In this document: one piece after another, positions 33,766 through 43,489 of the stretch
How positions within the stretch are numbered: position 1 is the first letter of the stretch
How the letters are laid out: each line of letters starts with the position of its first letter
DNA from: Pedobacter sp.
Lineage (GTDB): Bacteria > Bacteroidota > Bacteroidia > Sphingobacteriales > Sphingobacteriaceae
Assembly (NCBI GenBank): GCA_008015505.1
Contig: SSFR01000003.1
Location: forward strand, 1 to 64,000
DNA length: 64,000 nucleotides
Direction: 5' to 3'
Translations under genes and position numbers: made by a program
Notes under the pieces: model-generated
What the model saw: only the letters and a program-made list of their open reading frames with translations
Database searches by the model: none
What the model was told of the DNA's origin: nothing

Positions 33766-35571
33766 TCAAACCGAATCCTTCAAATAAATTTGCAGCGCTT
33801 TCATTTGCTTGCTATTAAGAACAATTAAAAGTTCTGCCTCGGTAGCCAGACGAATATTTTTCACGGACTTAAAATGCTTAAGCAATTTATTAGCCGATAT
33901 CTTGCCTATTCCAGGGATTTGCTCAAGTTCAGTACTTAGTGTGGCCTTATTTCGCTTTTGCCTATGAAAGGTAATCCCAAATCGATGTGCTTCATCTCGT
34001 AATTGCTGAATGATTTTTAAGGACTCAGACCGTTTGTCCAGATACAACGGATGTCCGTCTCCAGGATAATAAATTTCTTCCAGGCGCTTGGCAATACCAA
34101 TCACCGTGACTTGCCTTTCAATACCTAACTTTTTTAAACTTTTGAGGGCAGCGGAAAGTTGCCCCTTTCCCCCATCAATCACAATTAACTGCGGAAGAGC
34201 TATATTTTCTTCCAATAGCCGACTATATCTTCTGAAAACAACCTCTTCCATGGTTGCAAAATCATTAGGACCGGCTACTGTTTTCACATTAAAATGACGA
34301 TATTCTTTTTTTGCTGGTCTAGCATCCCTGAAAACAACCATCGCAGAAACCGGATAACGCCCCTGAATATTAGAATTATCAAAACATTCGATATGCTGAG
34401 GCAGCTGATTCAGCCGAAGGTCTTTCTTCATTTGCTGAAGTAAACGCTCCGTTCTGAGCTGTGGATTGAGCTTCTCATACTGATCCAAGCGCTGTCGCTT
34501 AAAAAAAAGCACATTGGTTTGAGATAGTTCCAATAGTTTCTTTTTCTCACCCAACTTAGGCACAGTGAACTTGATTTCTGGATCATGAATACCTAATTCA
34601 AAAGGAACAATAATCTCTCTCGAAGTACTATTAAAACGTGTTCTAAACTCTGAAATAGCAATAGTTAATAATTCTGCCTCTGTCTCATCGAGACGTTTCT
34701 TAAGCTCGATAGTTTGGGTTTGTGTCACCGTCCCACTGATAACCTTGAGAAAATTGACAAAAGCGTATTGCTCACTAGAGGCAATACTAAAAACATCCAC
34801 ATCTGAAATAGAAGAGTTTACAATTGTCGATTTACTCTGATAATGTTCTAACAACTCATATTTCTGTTTCAAGTGATGCGACAACTCAAAGTTGAGTTCT
34901 TCAATCGATTGATCTAGTTCTTCTTTGAGTTTTTTAAGGACTATTCCAATCTTCCCATTTAAAATAGCCTTGAGACTTTCTATACTTTGATCATAATCGC
35001 CTTCCGACTGAAAAGCCTGACATGGGCCTTTACAATTTCCTATTTGGTACTCCAAACAAACTTTAAATTTCCCGGCAGCTATATTTTCGGGTGTCAATGG
35101 TAAACTACACGTCCGCAACGGATATAATTCTTTAATCACATCCAAAATTGCATGCATCATGCCCACCGAAGCATAAGGTCCAAAATAACTTGAACCATCC
35201 TTAATCCGATTCCTAGTCCAGAAAACGCGGGGAAAATGTTCATGTTTAACTACAATCCAAGGATATGTCTTGCCATCTTTTAAAAGGACATTATACCGCG
35301 GCTGATATTTCTTGATCAAGCTATTCTCTAATAGCCAAGCATCAATTTCGGTATCAACGATAGTAAAGGTAATTTGGTTGATTTTACCTACCAACACCCG
35401 CGTTTTTGCATTAACATGATAGCTATCCTTACTAAAGTAAGATTTAACTCTGTTTTGGAGGTTTTTTGCTTTCCCAATGTAAAGGAGCTTTCCTTGCACA
35501 TCCCAGAACTGATAAATACCCGGTTTAGCTGGAATTTTCTTCAATGCCGACTGATAGTCAAATTTCTTCAT
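33766..35571 (-). CDS. uvrC: Excinuclease ABC subunit C
   Basis: 601 residues, full length. GIY-YIG nuclease domain at the N-terminus (PGIYQFWDVQGKLLYIGKAKNL, first ~95 residues), Cys-containing CLEYQIGNCKGPC (~167-179), UvrB-binding segment (~200-235), RNase H-like endonuclease domain with FDNSNIQG (~395) and VIDGGKGQL (~455), and tandem helix-hairpin-helix DNA-binding motif (~555-590). It makes both incisions around UvrB-marked lesions in nucleotide excision repair. Confidence 0.97.
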   Translation of the reverse strand: MKKFDYQSALKKIPAKPGIYQFWDVQGKLLYIGKAKNLQNRVKSYFSKDSYHVNAKTRVLVGKINQITFTIVDTEIDAWLLENSLIKKYQPRYNVLLKDGKTYPWIVVKHEHFPRVFWTRNRIKDGSSYFGPYASVGMMHAILDVIKELYPLRTCSLPLTPENIAAGKFKVCLEYQIGNCKGPCQAFQSEGDYDQSIESLKAILNGKIGIVLKKLKEELDQSIEELNFELSHHLKQKYELLEHYQSKSTIVNSSISDVDVFSIASSEQYAFVNFLKVISGTVTQTQTIELKKRLDETEAELLTIAISEFRTRFNSTSREIIVPFELGIHDPEIKFTVPKLGEKKKLLELSQTNVLFFKRQRLDQYEKLNPQLRTERLLQQMKKDLRLNQLPQHIECFDNSNIQGRYPVSAMVVFRDARPAKKEYRHFNVKTVAGPNDFATMEEVVFRRYSRLLEENIALPQLIVIDGGKGQLSAALKSLKKLGIERQVTVIGIAKRLEEIYYPGDGHPLYLDKRSESLKIIQQLRDEAHRFGITFHRQKRNKATLSTELEQIPGIGKISANKLLKHFKSVKNIRLATEAELLIVLNSKQMKALQIYLKDSV

Positions 35572-35573
35572 AG

Positions 35574-35682
35574 AGCCTCACGCTACTCTCTCTTTTGAAG
35601 AGGTTAGAGATAGATATTTGTAGTACACAAGATCGAATTTCAACTTGCCTTTCTCTCCTTTAGAGAGGACTAGGGTGAGGCT
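35574..35682. repeat. Inverted-repeat element between uvrC and PBP1A
   Basis: Termini AGCCTCAC (35574-35581) and GTGAGGCT (35675-35682) are perfect inverted repeats; inside are further palindromes including CTCTCCTTTAGAGAG. It resembles the CTCTCC...GGTGAGG palindromic repeats scattered in many Bacteroidota genomes. Its right end supplies the stop codon and last residues of the PBP1A gene. Confidence 0.55.
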
Positions 35683-37853
35683 GTTTGATGATAGTTAGAA
35701 CAATCCGTTGTGATATCAATCCCATTTTTAGGTGGATCAAAGTCGCCTTTGGAATATTTTAGTGTTGGATCAGCATATACTCGCTTCATAAATAGCGCAA
35801 AAACAGGTAGCGCCGAATTTGCCCCTTGCCCCTGAACAGTCGCTGAGAAATGAATCGCTCGATCTTCACAACCCATCCACACACCAGTCACCAATTGCGG
35901 GGTAATTCCAACAAACCAACCATCCGAATTATTCTGTGTAGTTCCCGTTTTCCCCCCCATTGGGTAGTTCAGATTATATTTGAAACGTAGCCGAGCAGCT
36001 GTACCTTCTTGTACCACATCTTTGAGCATATTCACCATGGTATATGCATATTGCTCATCCAACGCTTGCACAATTTTAGGTTTTTGCTCATAAAGAACAT
36101 GACCATTTTTATCCTCGATACGTAACAAGTAAATCGGTTCAGTCCAAATACCATGGTTTACAAATGCAGCATATGCGCCCACCATATCATACAAAGAAGC
36201 ATCAAATGTTCCCAAACAGATGGATGGATAAGCCGGCACCTCACTTGTAATCCCCAATTTCTTAATCAATGTAACTACAGCCGTTGGTCCTACTTCTCGC
36301 ATCAAATAGGCTGTAATATAGTTTTGTGACTTAGCTAAAGCCCGTTTTAAAGTTAAATACCCTGTTATCGTACTTTCCGACTTGGGAGTCCAATCATCAA
36401 TTGTAACGGGCTCATTTGCCACCTGAAAACAAGGTGAAAATCCCTTTTGTAACGCAGCCAAATAGGTAAAAGGTTTTGCCGTAGAACCTACCTGACGGGT
36501 TCCAATTTTCACCTGATCATATTTAAAATATTCATAGTTGGTGCCACCCACCCAAGCACGTACATAACCCGTTTGAGGTTCCATAGCCATCAATGAACTG
36601 CGTAACATGAGCTTATAATATTTGAGAGAGTCCAAGGGTGTCATGACCGTATCAATGTTACCCTTCCAAGTGAAAATACTCATCTTAACACGTCGATTAA
36701 AGTCGGCCCTGATTTTCTGCTCTGATTTTCCCTCTGCGATCCCCTGACGATATCTTTCCGATCGTTTAATTCCTTGATCAAGCAACATTTCAAAACCCTT
36801 AAAAGGGTCCCTTACTCCCCATTGTGCATTAAATTGGGCTTGAAGCGCTTTCAAATGTTCGGCCTGAGCATCTTCTGCATAACGTTGCAAACGCGAATCG
36901 ATTGAAGTATATATCTTAAGCCCATCTCGATCCAGATCATAGGGGGTACCGTCCGGCTTATGAATATTGTTTTCTTGAAAAATAGTTTTAATGTCCTTTT
37001 TTAATACCGAACGAAAATATGTAGCAGAGCCCTCTGTATGATCAGCAGGACGAAACACCAAAGACAACGGCTTTCTCTGTAGGAGCTCCACCTCTGCCTG
37101 ACTCAGATAACCTGCTTTTTCCATATTACTTAACACCGTATTCCGACGGGCTTTAGAACGTTCAGGATTTCGAATAGGAGAATAATAAGATGGCCCCTTT
37201 AACATTCCAACCAACACAGCAGCTTGTTCAGGAGACAGCTTATCAGGATTAATATTAAAATACGTACGTGCAGCCGATTTAATCCCGAAAGTACTATATG
37301 AACCAAAATCGACTGTATTCAAATACATGGTGATGATTTCCTCTTTGGTGTAATTGCGTTCGAGTTTAACAGCAATAATTAGCTCTTGTAACTTTTGAAT
37401 AAAACGTTTAAACGGATTATATGCTCTTCCTTCCTGTGAAAATAAATTGAGAGCCAACTGTTGGGTAATGGTGCTTGCCCCCTGCTTCTTGCCTACCAGG
37501 TTATAAAAAAGGATGGTAAATGTTCGCTTAAAATCAATCCCAGAGTGGTTGTAAAAACGAATATCTTCCGTAGCAATCAGGGCATTAATCACATTGGGAG
37601 AAATTTCATCATAACGCGCATTTGAGCGATTTTGAATGTAATACGTACCCAAAACAACCTCATCACTAGAAATCACCTCAGAGGCCAAATTGCTTTTTGG
37701 ATTCTCTAAATCTCTAAAAGAAGGCAGTTTCCCAAATAGTCCCAAACCTGTGCCTAATAAGAGTACTGCACAAAAGGAAACTATTCCTAGGATCCATTTC
37801 CAAAGCAGATTATTATAACGACGAATATCTTCCCTGCTCAGCTGATTATTCAT
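35670..37853 (-). CDS. mrcA: Bifunctional penicillin-binding protein 1A
   Basis: 727 residues. An N-terminal cytoplasmic tail and one transmembrane helix (~18-42) precede the GT51 glycosyltransferase domain with catalytic Glu96 (ATEDIRFYNHSGID) and STITQQLALNLF (~137). The transpeptidase domain has S-T-A-K (~455), S-Q-N (~498) and KTGT (~635). It polymerises and crosslinks peptidoglycan in the periplasm. The C-terminal TASP residues and stop are encoded within a repeat element. It lies 4 bp from the sprE-like gene, one operon. Confidence 0.94.
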   Translation of the reverse strand: MNNQLSREDIRRYNNLLWKWILGIVSFCAVLLLGTGLGLFGKLPSFRDLENPKSNLASEVISSDEVVLGTYYIQNRSNARYDEISPNVINALIATEDIRFYNHSGIDFKRTFTILFYNLVGKKQGASTITQQLALNLFSQEGRAYNPFKRFIQKLQELIIAVKLERNYTKEEIITMYLNTVDFGSYSTFGIKSAARTYFNINPDKLSPEQAAVLVGMLKGPSYYSPIRNPERSKARRNTVLSNMEKAGYLSQAEVELLQRKPLSLVFRPADHTEGSATYFRSVLKKDIKTIFQENNIHKPDGTPYDLDRDGLKIYTSIDSRLQRYAEDAQAEHLKALQAQFNAQWGVRDPFKGFEMLLDQGIKRSERYRQGIAEGKSEQKIRADFNRRVKMSIFTWKGNIDTVMTPLDSLKYYKLMLRSSLMAMEPQTGYVRAWVGGTNYEYFKYDQVKIGTRQVGSTAKPFTYLAALQKGFSPCFQVANEPVTIDDWTPKSESTITGYLTLKRALAKSQNYITAYLMREVGPTAVVTLIKKLGITSEVPAYPSICLGTFDASLYDMVGAYAAFVNHGIWTEPIYLLRIEDKNGHVLYEQKPKIVQALDEQYAYTMVNMLKDVVQEGTAARLRFKYNLNYPMGGKTGTTQNNSDGWFVGITPQLVTGVWMGCEDRAIHFSATVQGQGANSALPVFALFMKRVYADPTLKYSKGDFDPPKNGIDITTDCSNYHQTASP

Positions 37854-37857
37854 GATT

Positions 37858-40734
37858 TTACTTCAAATTTTGTATCTCAGTCTTAAAAAATTCGATATAC
37901 CAATTAATCACCTCACCACTAGTTAGCTTATCGAAATTTTGCTTACTGATATAAAATATACGGTATTTATTAGCGGGCACTTTCATAATCTGTGGAATCA
38001 GTGGACTAATTTTTGCATAATAATCAGCCACCGCATCTTGGCCAGAAAATGCCCCCACAAATATCAGCTGATTTTGATTATCTGGCAATTTCAACTGATG
38101 TTTAATTTGCTTGTCAGGGAAACGGGTTCGATTAAATTGCCCTATACCAAAACGAGACGAACTTAAATTGAACGTTTGTTCCGTCACGTGAACAACAAAA
38201 TAGTACTCATTAGATACTTCCTTAGAGAAGAAACCATTATGTAAAGGCAAAGGAGCTGCTTGAGTTGGACTAATAGATCCATTAGATATTGATGGTTGAA
38301 CTTCTACAGGGGGAACCTGTACAATATTTGTCGGTGTAGCAGCTTCTATTTTAGACATTGATAATATGGCACTGGTCGGCGTAATTGCTTCCCCTCGGGG
38401 AACTGGCAGTGCATTTGTTGAAGAAATAGCCTCCACTTTAGGGCTAGATACCACAGGGTTTGGCGTGATAACTTCCATTTTAGGCTCTTCAAAAATTTCG
38501 CGCATGGAAGGATCATTATCAAGCAGTGCAACCCGACGATTAACAAATATCTTTCGATGTTTATTAATAAATAGCAGTTGTTTTTTAATGAGTGGTACAA
38601 CCAAACTATCGCTAACAAAATCGGTGGTAATTTGTTTTAACGAAGTTTCAAATACATCCAATTTATGGGTATGACCTATAGCCAAGGCATTAAGATAAGC
38701 CAGTTGCGGCGATAATTTATTAACACCAAACTGATTCTGAGCATCACCGATATACTGTATTACTTCAGGATATTTTCTATCCGTATAAGTACAATAGATT
38801 TCATTATAAAGGCGATTAAGTGCTTCTTCCGATTCATTGGTATGATGCCCTCGATTGGGATTTAAAATCGTTTTTGCAAAAATACTTTCTGGATATTCAT
38901 TTAGAATAAGGTTCCTATAATACTCTGACTTTGCAGGGTCTCTAGATTCATATAAACGATACAAATTATAGTACGTAGCCAGCTTATTGCTATTATTTGG
39001 GTACAATACTAATAACTTCTCATAGGTTCGAATGGCCTCTTCTGGGTCATTAATTTTTTCACGATAGTGGGTTGCGATATCAAAATAGGCTGAAGCAATC
39101 CTTTGATCAGAAGCGATACATTGTTCTGGAGTTAGGGGCACATTCATGACAAATGTACGCTTAGCCTCATCAAACTTTTTGAATGCAGCAAAATCCGTCG
39201 TATTGGTGGCAGCAGCCACATCAGCATGGCTAGAGAGATTATTTACACTGGCAATAGCAGCATTTAAACGCTGACTAATACGCCAATTATCATCCAAGGG
39301 CCGATCGCCCCAGCGTCGTTTAAAAGAGGAAACCCCTTGGCTTAATGCAAGTGCATTATTAAAATAAAATGTCTGATCTCCAACTACTGGCTTTTGATCC
39401 ACTGATACTTGATTAGAAGCAGTAAGTGTATTGGTACTGGCATGCTGCTGGGCCAATATAGAATCTATTTGAGCATAGCGTTCATCTTCTGGAAGTTGAG
39501 CTAATTGCTGCAACTGATTTTCTTTAGCTATTGTACTCAATCGATTCGCTAGCAATTCGATATTACTTGCTTTTTTCTGTATTTTCTTGTAGTCTGGGTA
39601 ATCTTTAGACAAGGCCAATAGCGTACTATCATAATAGGCTTTAGATTTAATATAATCTGGTTTATTAAAGTAGATATCTGCTAACTTGAGATAGGATAGC
39701 CCTTTTTGATTTTGATTTTTGGTGCTTTTGCGGATAGAAATTTTATAATTTTCAATGGCATGATCAATATCTTTTTCCTCTTCATACACTTCTCCGATAT
39801 GATAATAAATCTGATCGATTAATTCCACATTATTATCATCTTTAAACAATTTTTTCAGACGGGCGACACGATCAACCTTGGCCCCATTTTCCTCAGCTTC
39901 GATACTAATTCTATTCAAATTCGCATTAAAAGCCATCGTAAAATCCGCATTACTTCGAACGATCTTCGTATAATTAGTATATGCTAAATTTATTTTCCCA
40001 GTCTGCTGCTGCAGCTGAGCCAACAAATAAGTCCAACGAATTCGATAATATTTTGTTCTGACCAATTTTAAGGCCTTTGACAAAGAAGTAATAGCCTCTT
40101 CATTTTCACTTTTATAAATGCACAGCTGAGCTTTCATCGCATAAACATCAGCAGCCGATCTCTTTTTTACATTGATATATTTCAATGCGGTGTCTATCGT
40201 CGCCGACGCTTCATCCATAAGATCCAACTGAATCAATGACCGCGCCTTCCAAGCCAAACTGGCTTGACCCATATCACTTCTTCTTTGCTTTTTTTTACGG
40301 CGATCATATTTGTAATGATCATAAACATAGTCGAAGAAGCCCAAAGCATTAAAAAAGTTGGATTTGAGATGATTGGCTTTAGCTACTACAAAATAAGCAT
40401 CTCCAATGTAGTGACTTACTGTTTTTTCATTGATAATCTTATAAGCCTTTACAATGGCCTCATCCAGCTTTGAATTTTCAGCTTGAGAAAGCGTTTCATT
40501 CGGTTCTGGATAAACAGCTATCAAACGCGCATAATTATCTGGATAAGCTAATCGAATGTTCTGCTCACTTTCATCTAACAATAAATTGGCATTATAAAGT
40601 ATGTTATAATGAGCTGTTAAATTTTGCAAGTTACGGTTGAAAAGCGTATTCTTTTGGGAAAAACACGCTACTAAAACACAAAATAACAAGCCGAAAAATA
40701 GTTTAAAAAGTGCTTGAGTAAGAGAGGTCTTCAA
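37858..40734 (-). CDS. sprE: SprE/PorW-like TPR lipoprotein of type IX secretion/gliding
   Basis: 958 residues, somewhat long for SprE/PorW. Lipoprotein signal (LLFCVLVAC, lipobox Cys ~24) followed by the conserved early segment NLTAHYNILYNANLLLDESE. Many TPR-like helical repeats fill residues ~95-740. A low-complexity linker (~748-825) has an imperfect ~18-residue Pro/Thr/Glu-rich repeat, and the end is a compact domain. PorW/SprE proteins link the T9SS core to its outer-membrane partners. The gldKLMN cluster in this window supports a working T9SS. Just upstream of PBP1A, as in relatives (recalled, not checked). Confidence 0.85.
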   Translation of the reverse strand: MKTSLTQALFKLFFGLLFCVLVACFSQKNTLFNRNLQNLTAHYNILYNANLLLDESEQNIRLAYPDNYARLIAVYPEPNETLSQAENSKLDEAIVKAYKIINEKTVSHYIGDAYFVVAKANHLKSNFFNALGFFDYVYDHYKYDRRKKKQRRSDMGQASLAWKARSLIQLDLMDEASATIDTALKYINVKKRSAADVYAMKAQLCIYKSENEEAITSLSKALKLVRTKYYRIRWTYLLAQLQQQTGKINLAYTNYTKIVRSNADFTMAFNANLNRISIEAEENGAKVDRVARLKKLFKDDNNVELIDQIYYHIGEVYEEEKDIDHAIENYKISIRKSTKNQNQKGLSYLKLADIYFNKPDYIKSKAYYDSTLLALSKDYPDYKKIQKKASNIELLANRLSTIAKENQLQQLAQLPEDERYAQIDSILAQQHASTNTLTASNQVSVDQKPVVGDQTFYFNNALALSQGVSSFKRRWGDRPLDDNWRISQRLNAAIASVNNLSSHADVAAATNTTDFAAFKKFDEAKRTFVMNVPLTPEQCIASDQRIASAYFDIATHYREKINDPEEAIRTYEKLLVLYPNNSNKLATYYNLYRLYESRDPAKSEYYRNLILNEYPESIFAKTILNPNRGHHTNESEEALNRLYNEIYCTYTDRKYPEVIQYIGDAQNQFGVNKLSPQLAYLNALAIGHTHKLDVFETSLKQITTDFVSDSLVVPLIKKQLLFINKHRKIFVNRRVALLDNDPSMREIFEEPKMEVITPNPVVSSPKVEAISSTNALPVPRGEAITPTSAILSMSKIEAATPTNIVQVPPVEVQPSISNGSISPTQAAPLPLHNGFFSKEVSNEYYFVVHVTEQTFNLSSSRFGIGQFNRTRFPDKQIKHQLKLPDNQNQLIFVGAFSGQDAVADYYAKISPLIPQIMKVPANKYRIFYISKQNFDKLTSGEVINWYIEFFKTEIQNLK

Positions 40735-40899
40735 CTTTTTAGTTTAAAATTTCACAAAATATGCACTGGCTTATTCCATCATGGGCTTTTATTATTTGCC
40801 AGAAAGAGGCCTTCGGTAAATATAGTGTTTAATGTATTTGTTATTCACAGGACATGACCAATGAGATTGGCGTTCAAAAGAACTGAGTTAGCACCGAAT

Positions 40900-42531
40900 C
40901 TAGAATTGAGAACGTACGGCTTTATTCACATCCAAAACACCTGAACCCCATTTAGGGTTTTTATACTGATTAGTGGAACTTTTTTTTAATATATCTAAGA
41001 TCTCTGAGGCAGATTTTTTTGGGTATTTACTCCAGACGATGGCTGCCATACCTGCCATCATAGCTGTTGCTACTGATGAACCGCCATCTACAGCTGGAAT
41101 ATCTCCACTTGTTGCTAGAGCAAGTGACAGAAATTTTTTATTACTCTGTTGCATAACGGCAACAAAATCTACTTCTGGTCCCTCATGACAAACATCACAT
41201 ATTTCTTTCAGATTATCTTTTATTCCCGTAACAGCAAGCACCTCTGGCATGGAAGCAGGGAATATAACACCCCAGTACTTAGTTAAGGTAAATGAATCAG
41301 CTGTTGTTCCAGCTGCACAAAAAATTAATTTACCACGGTTAGCTGCTTTTTTAATTGCATCAGCAAGCATACCATCCCAAAATATCAGGCCCATACTCAT
41401 GCTTATAATTTTTATATCTTCTCTGTTGGCAGCCAAATTAAAAGCTTCAATGACACCTAAAATTTCAGAGTCTGTGCTTATTACTACATCTTCCGAAGCT
41501 TTGGCAGTTACCAAATCACAGTTGTATGCCACACCACATGCATTGCCATCAGTACCTCTAGGTGCAGCAACTACTCCTGCCATCATGGTGCCATGTCCAC
41601 AAGGGTCTCCAGGTGCCTTTGGTTCGTCAAGTACAGCATGTCGTCTACCCATAGGAGTTCCCCTGTCTCTATAAAATCTGCTTGGGCTATAATCAATTAC
41701 GTCCCTTAAAGTCACTACATGCTCAACACTACGACCGATAGATTCCCCCTGATTGAAACTAGATTGTAGATTTTCTTGATTTAAACTGCAACCAGTATCA
41801 ATAACCATCACCTTAATTCCTTTTCCAGTACTTATTTTCCATGCCTCCGGTATATTGTGGTAGGCATAATTCCAGGACATCTTACTATTAGGTTGAAGCA
41901 ATTTATAATCTACATTAGGACCCAAGATCCCTCCATAGGGATTTGCTCTATTACAGCCAAGACCACCTGAACTACTCTGCAATTGATTCCCCTTTTTTTC
42001 ACTATCAGAGAAGGGTGCATAACCCATAGGCTCTACATAACGCACCAATTCAGACGCCCTAAGCTTTTCTATGGTACCCAAACTGTAAGTAGGAATACAG
42101 ACTACAGGTAAATTATTGTCTGAGTAAATGTCTAGCCTGTCTATTTTTAGATCGGGTTTGTTCTTCTTTTCCTCTTCCCACACCAACTTTAGGATTTCTT
42201 TTTTGGCTTCTTTACATTCTTGGGATTGTATATTGATTCTGTGTATCTCGGCATCAACCCGCTCATTTGTCCAGCCTTTTGGTTTGTAACCAATAGACAC
42301 AGTATTGCCCGAATGTGTTAAAGCGCTCCAAACTACTTGTTCACTTGCATCGGCCCACCTAAAATCTTTTTTAACATTGATAATCTTAGTAATACAGCTA
42401 TCAATTTGGCCTCTGGAAAGTAAATTTTGGGTATTTCTAACAGGCACAGGCTCTGGCGTAATCGATGCTCTGTTGCATGAAGACAGAAGCAAGAGTAAAT
42501 AGGTAAAATGCAATGAATGAATTTTGTTCAT
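40900..42531 (-). CDS. Subtilase (S8) family lipoprotein peptidase
   Basis: About 543 residues from Met at 42531 (Met-Asn-Lys-Ile-His), chosen because it gives a lipoprotein signal ending in LLLSSC. An upstream in-frame Met at 42585 adds 18 residues. Catalytic triad motifs are present: Asp in VMVIDTGCS (~243), His in GHGTMMAGVVAA (~311) and Ser in GGSSVATAMMAG (~483). The usual oxyanion-hole Asn (AAGN) is Thr in FCAAGTTADS. No C-terminal sorting domain is visible. Likely an outer-surface or periplasmic protease; the activity depends on how the Thr is tolerated. Confidence 0.85.
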   Translation of the reverse strand: MNKIHSLHFTYLLLLLSSCNRASITPEPVPVRNTQNLLSRGQIDSCITKIINVKKDFRWADASEQVVWSALTHSGNTVSIGYKPKGWTNERVDAEIHRINIQSQECKEAKKEILKLVWEEEKKNKPDLKIDRLDIYSDNNLPVVCIPTYSLGTIEKLRASELVRYVEPMGYAPFSDSEKKGNQLQSSSGGLGCNRANPYGGILGPNVDYKLLQPNSKMSWNYAYHNIPEAWKISTGKGIKVMVIDTGCSLNQENLQSSFNQGESIGRSVEHVVTLRDVIDYSPSRFYRDRGTPMGRRHAVLDEPKAPGDPCGHGTMMAGVVAAPRGTDGNACGVAYNCDLVTAKASEDVVISTDSEILGVIEAFNLAANREDIKIISMSMGLIFWDGMLADAIKKAANRGKLIFCAAGTTADSFTLTKYWGVIFPASMPEVLAVTGIKDNLKEICDVCHEGPEVDFVAVMQQSNKKFLSLALATSGDIPAVDGGSSVATAMMAGMAAIVWSKYPKKSASEILDILKKSSTNQYKNPKWGSGVLDVNKAVRSQF

Positions 42532-42893
42532 ACGTAATTCTTTATTTTGATTTTGTAATAGTTTATATATTTCTTGGATGGCCATTCTTAGGTAGTCATG
42601 GTACCGTGGTAGAAGAATTTTTGAGTATATATTTTAACTATAACTTGATTTAAAATTAATTTCAAATTAATATATACAACCTGCAAGACTAAGCATATTT
42701 TAATTCTTTTATTACTTTAAAATAGGTTTAGTATAGCTAACTATTTGATATTGTGCTATTAAATATTTTGAGCTTTTTTAAACTCTTAAATAAATTGAAA
42801 TATTGTCCTCGATCGTATCTTTGTTCAAGATTCCCAGTTCGGGTATTACTTTGTGCTGTAACTATTTTTGGGTAAGCCTTCATTGTTTTAACC
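42532..42893. other. Intergenic region before the ATP synthase operon
   Basis: 362 bp, AT-rich, between two divergent units. It holds the predicted atp promoter (42795-42823) with a ~65-nt leader. The left 200 bp towards the subtilase gene are AT-rich with no clear motif or open frame. Confidence 0.5.
42795..42823 (+). promoter_or_regulatory. Bacteroidota-type promoter of the atp operon
   Basis: TTG (42795-42797), 18 bp spacer, then TATCTTTG (42816-42823) matches the TTG / TAnnTTTG consensus at proper spacing. Transcription would begin near 42830, about 65 bp before the first gene. Confidence 0.65.
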
Positions 42894-43088
42894 ATGGAAA
42901 AAGAGCCTTCAAACTATCTAAAGTATACAGGCCTAGCCTTTCAAATGATAGGCATTATCTGTATTTGTGCCTTTTTAGGCCATAAAGCAGATACCCACTT
43001 TCAACATAGCACCCAATGGATAACTGCACTAAGTTGTATCATTGGGGTTTGTTTATCAATCTATCAAGTAATCAGACAACTAAAGTGA
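42894..43088 (+). CDS. AtpZ/AtpI-like small membrane protein
   Basis: 64 residues with two transmembrane helices (~10-28 and ~40-58) separated by a short loop containing G-H-K-A-D. The size, topology and first position in an ATP synthase operon match AtpZ/AtpI-type proteins, which help assemble the c-ring or carry magnesium. The stop overlaps the next gene's GTG (GTGA). Confidence 0.75.
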   Translation: MEKEPSNYLKYTGLAFQMIGIICICAFLGHKADTHFQHSTQWITALSCIIGVCLSIYQVIRQLK

Positions 43089-43489
43089 GTACAACACGAT
43101 TTCTAATTTATTTCTTACTATTTTTTATCATATCAACATCAATTCCTTATTTCATTCAAAGAAACAACGCCTTATCTTCGATACTAATCCCTCACTTTTG
43201 GCTACTCTATTTTATATTTAATGGCCTTACGTGCATAACACACCTAATCGTACGCTGGCGAATGAAGATCAGTTATCGAGCATCCGGTGAGGCGTTATTA
43301 GCTAGCACAGTCTTCCGACTAATTTTCAGTATCATCCTCATATTCGTTTATCTAAGTGAAATAGAAGTTAAACCAGGATTATTTTTGATCAATTTCTTTT
43401 ACATCTATTTATCCCACACTGTATTTGAAATTTACTGTTTGTTGCGTAACTTGCGCAACCAAACTTTAAAGTCACTTTCCTGTAAATAG
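43085..43489 (+). CDS. Small membrane protein of the atp operon (AtpI/AtpR-like position)
   Basis: About 134 residues from GTG at 43085, which overlaps the previous stop by 4 bp; upstream in-frame codons lie inside that gene. Four hydrophobic segments with basic loops. In Bacteroidota a poorly conserved membrane protein sits here before atpB, and it probably assists F0 assembly; this is an inference from position. The stop is adjacent to the atpB ATG at 43490. Confidence 0.7.
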   Translation: MSTTRFLIYFLLFFIISTSIPYFIQRNNALSSILIPHFWLLYFIFNGLTCITHLIVRWRMKISYRASGEALLASTVFRLIFSIILIFVYLSEIEVKPGLFLINFFYIYLSHTVFEIYCLLRNLRNQTLKSLSCK

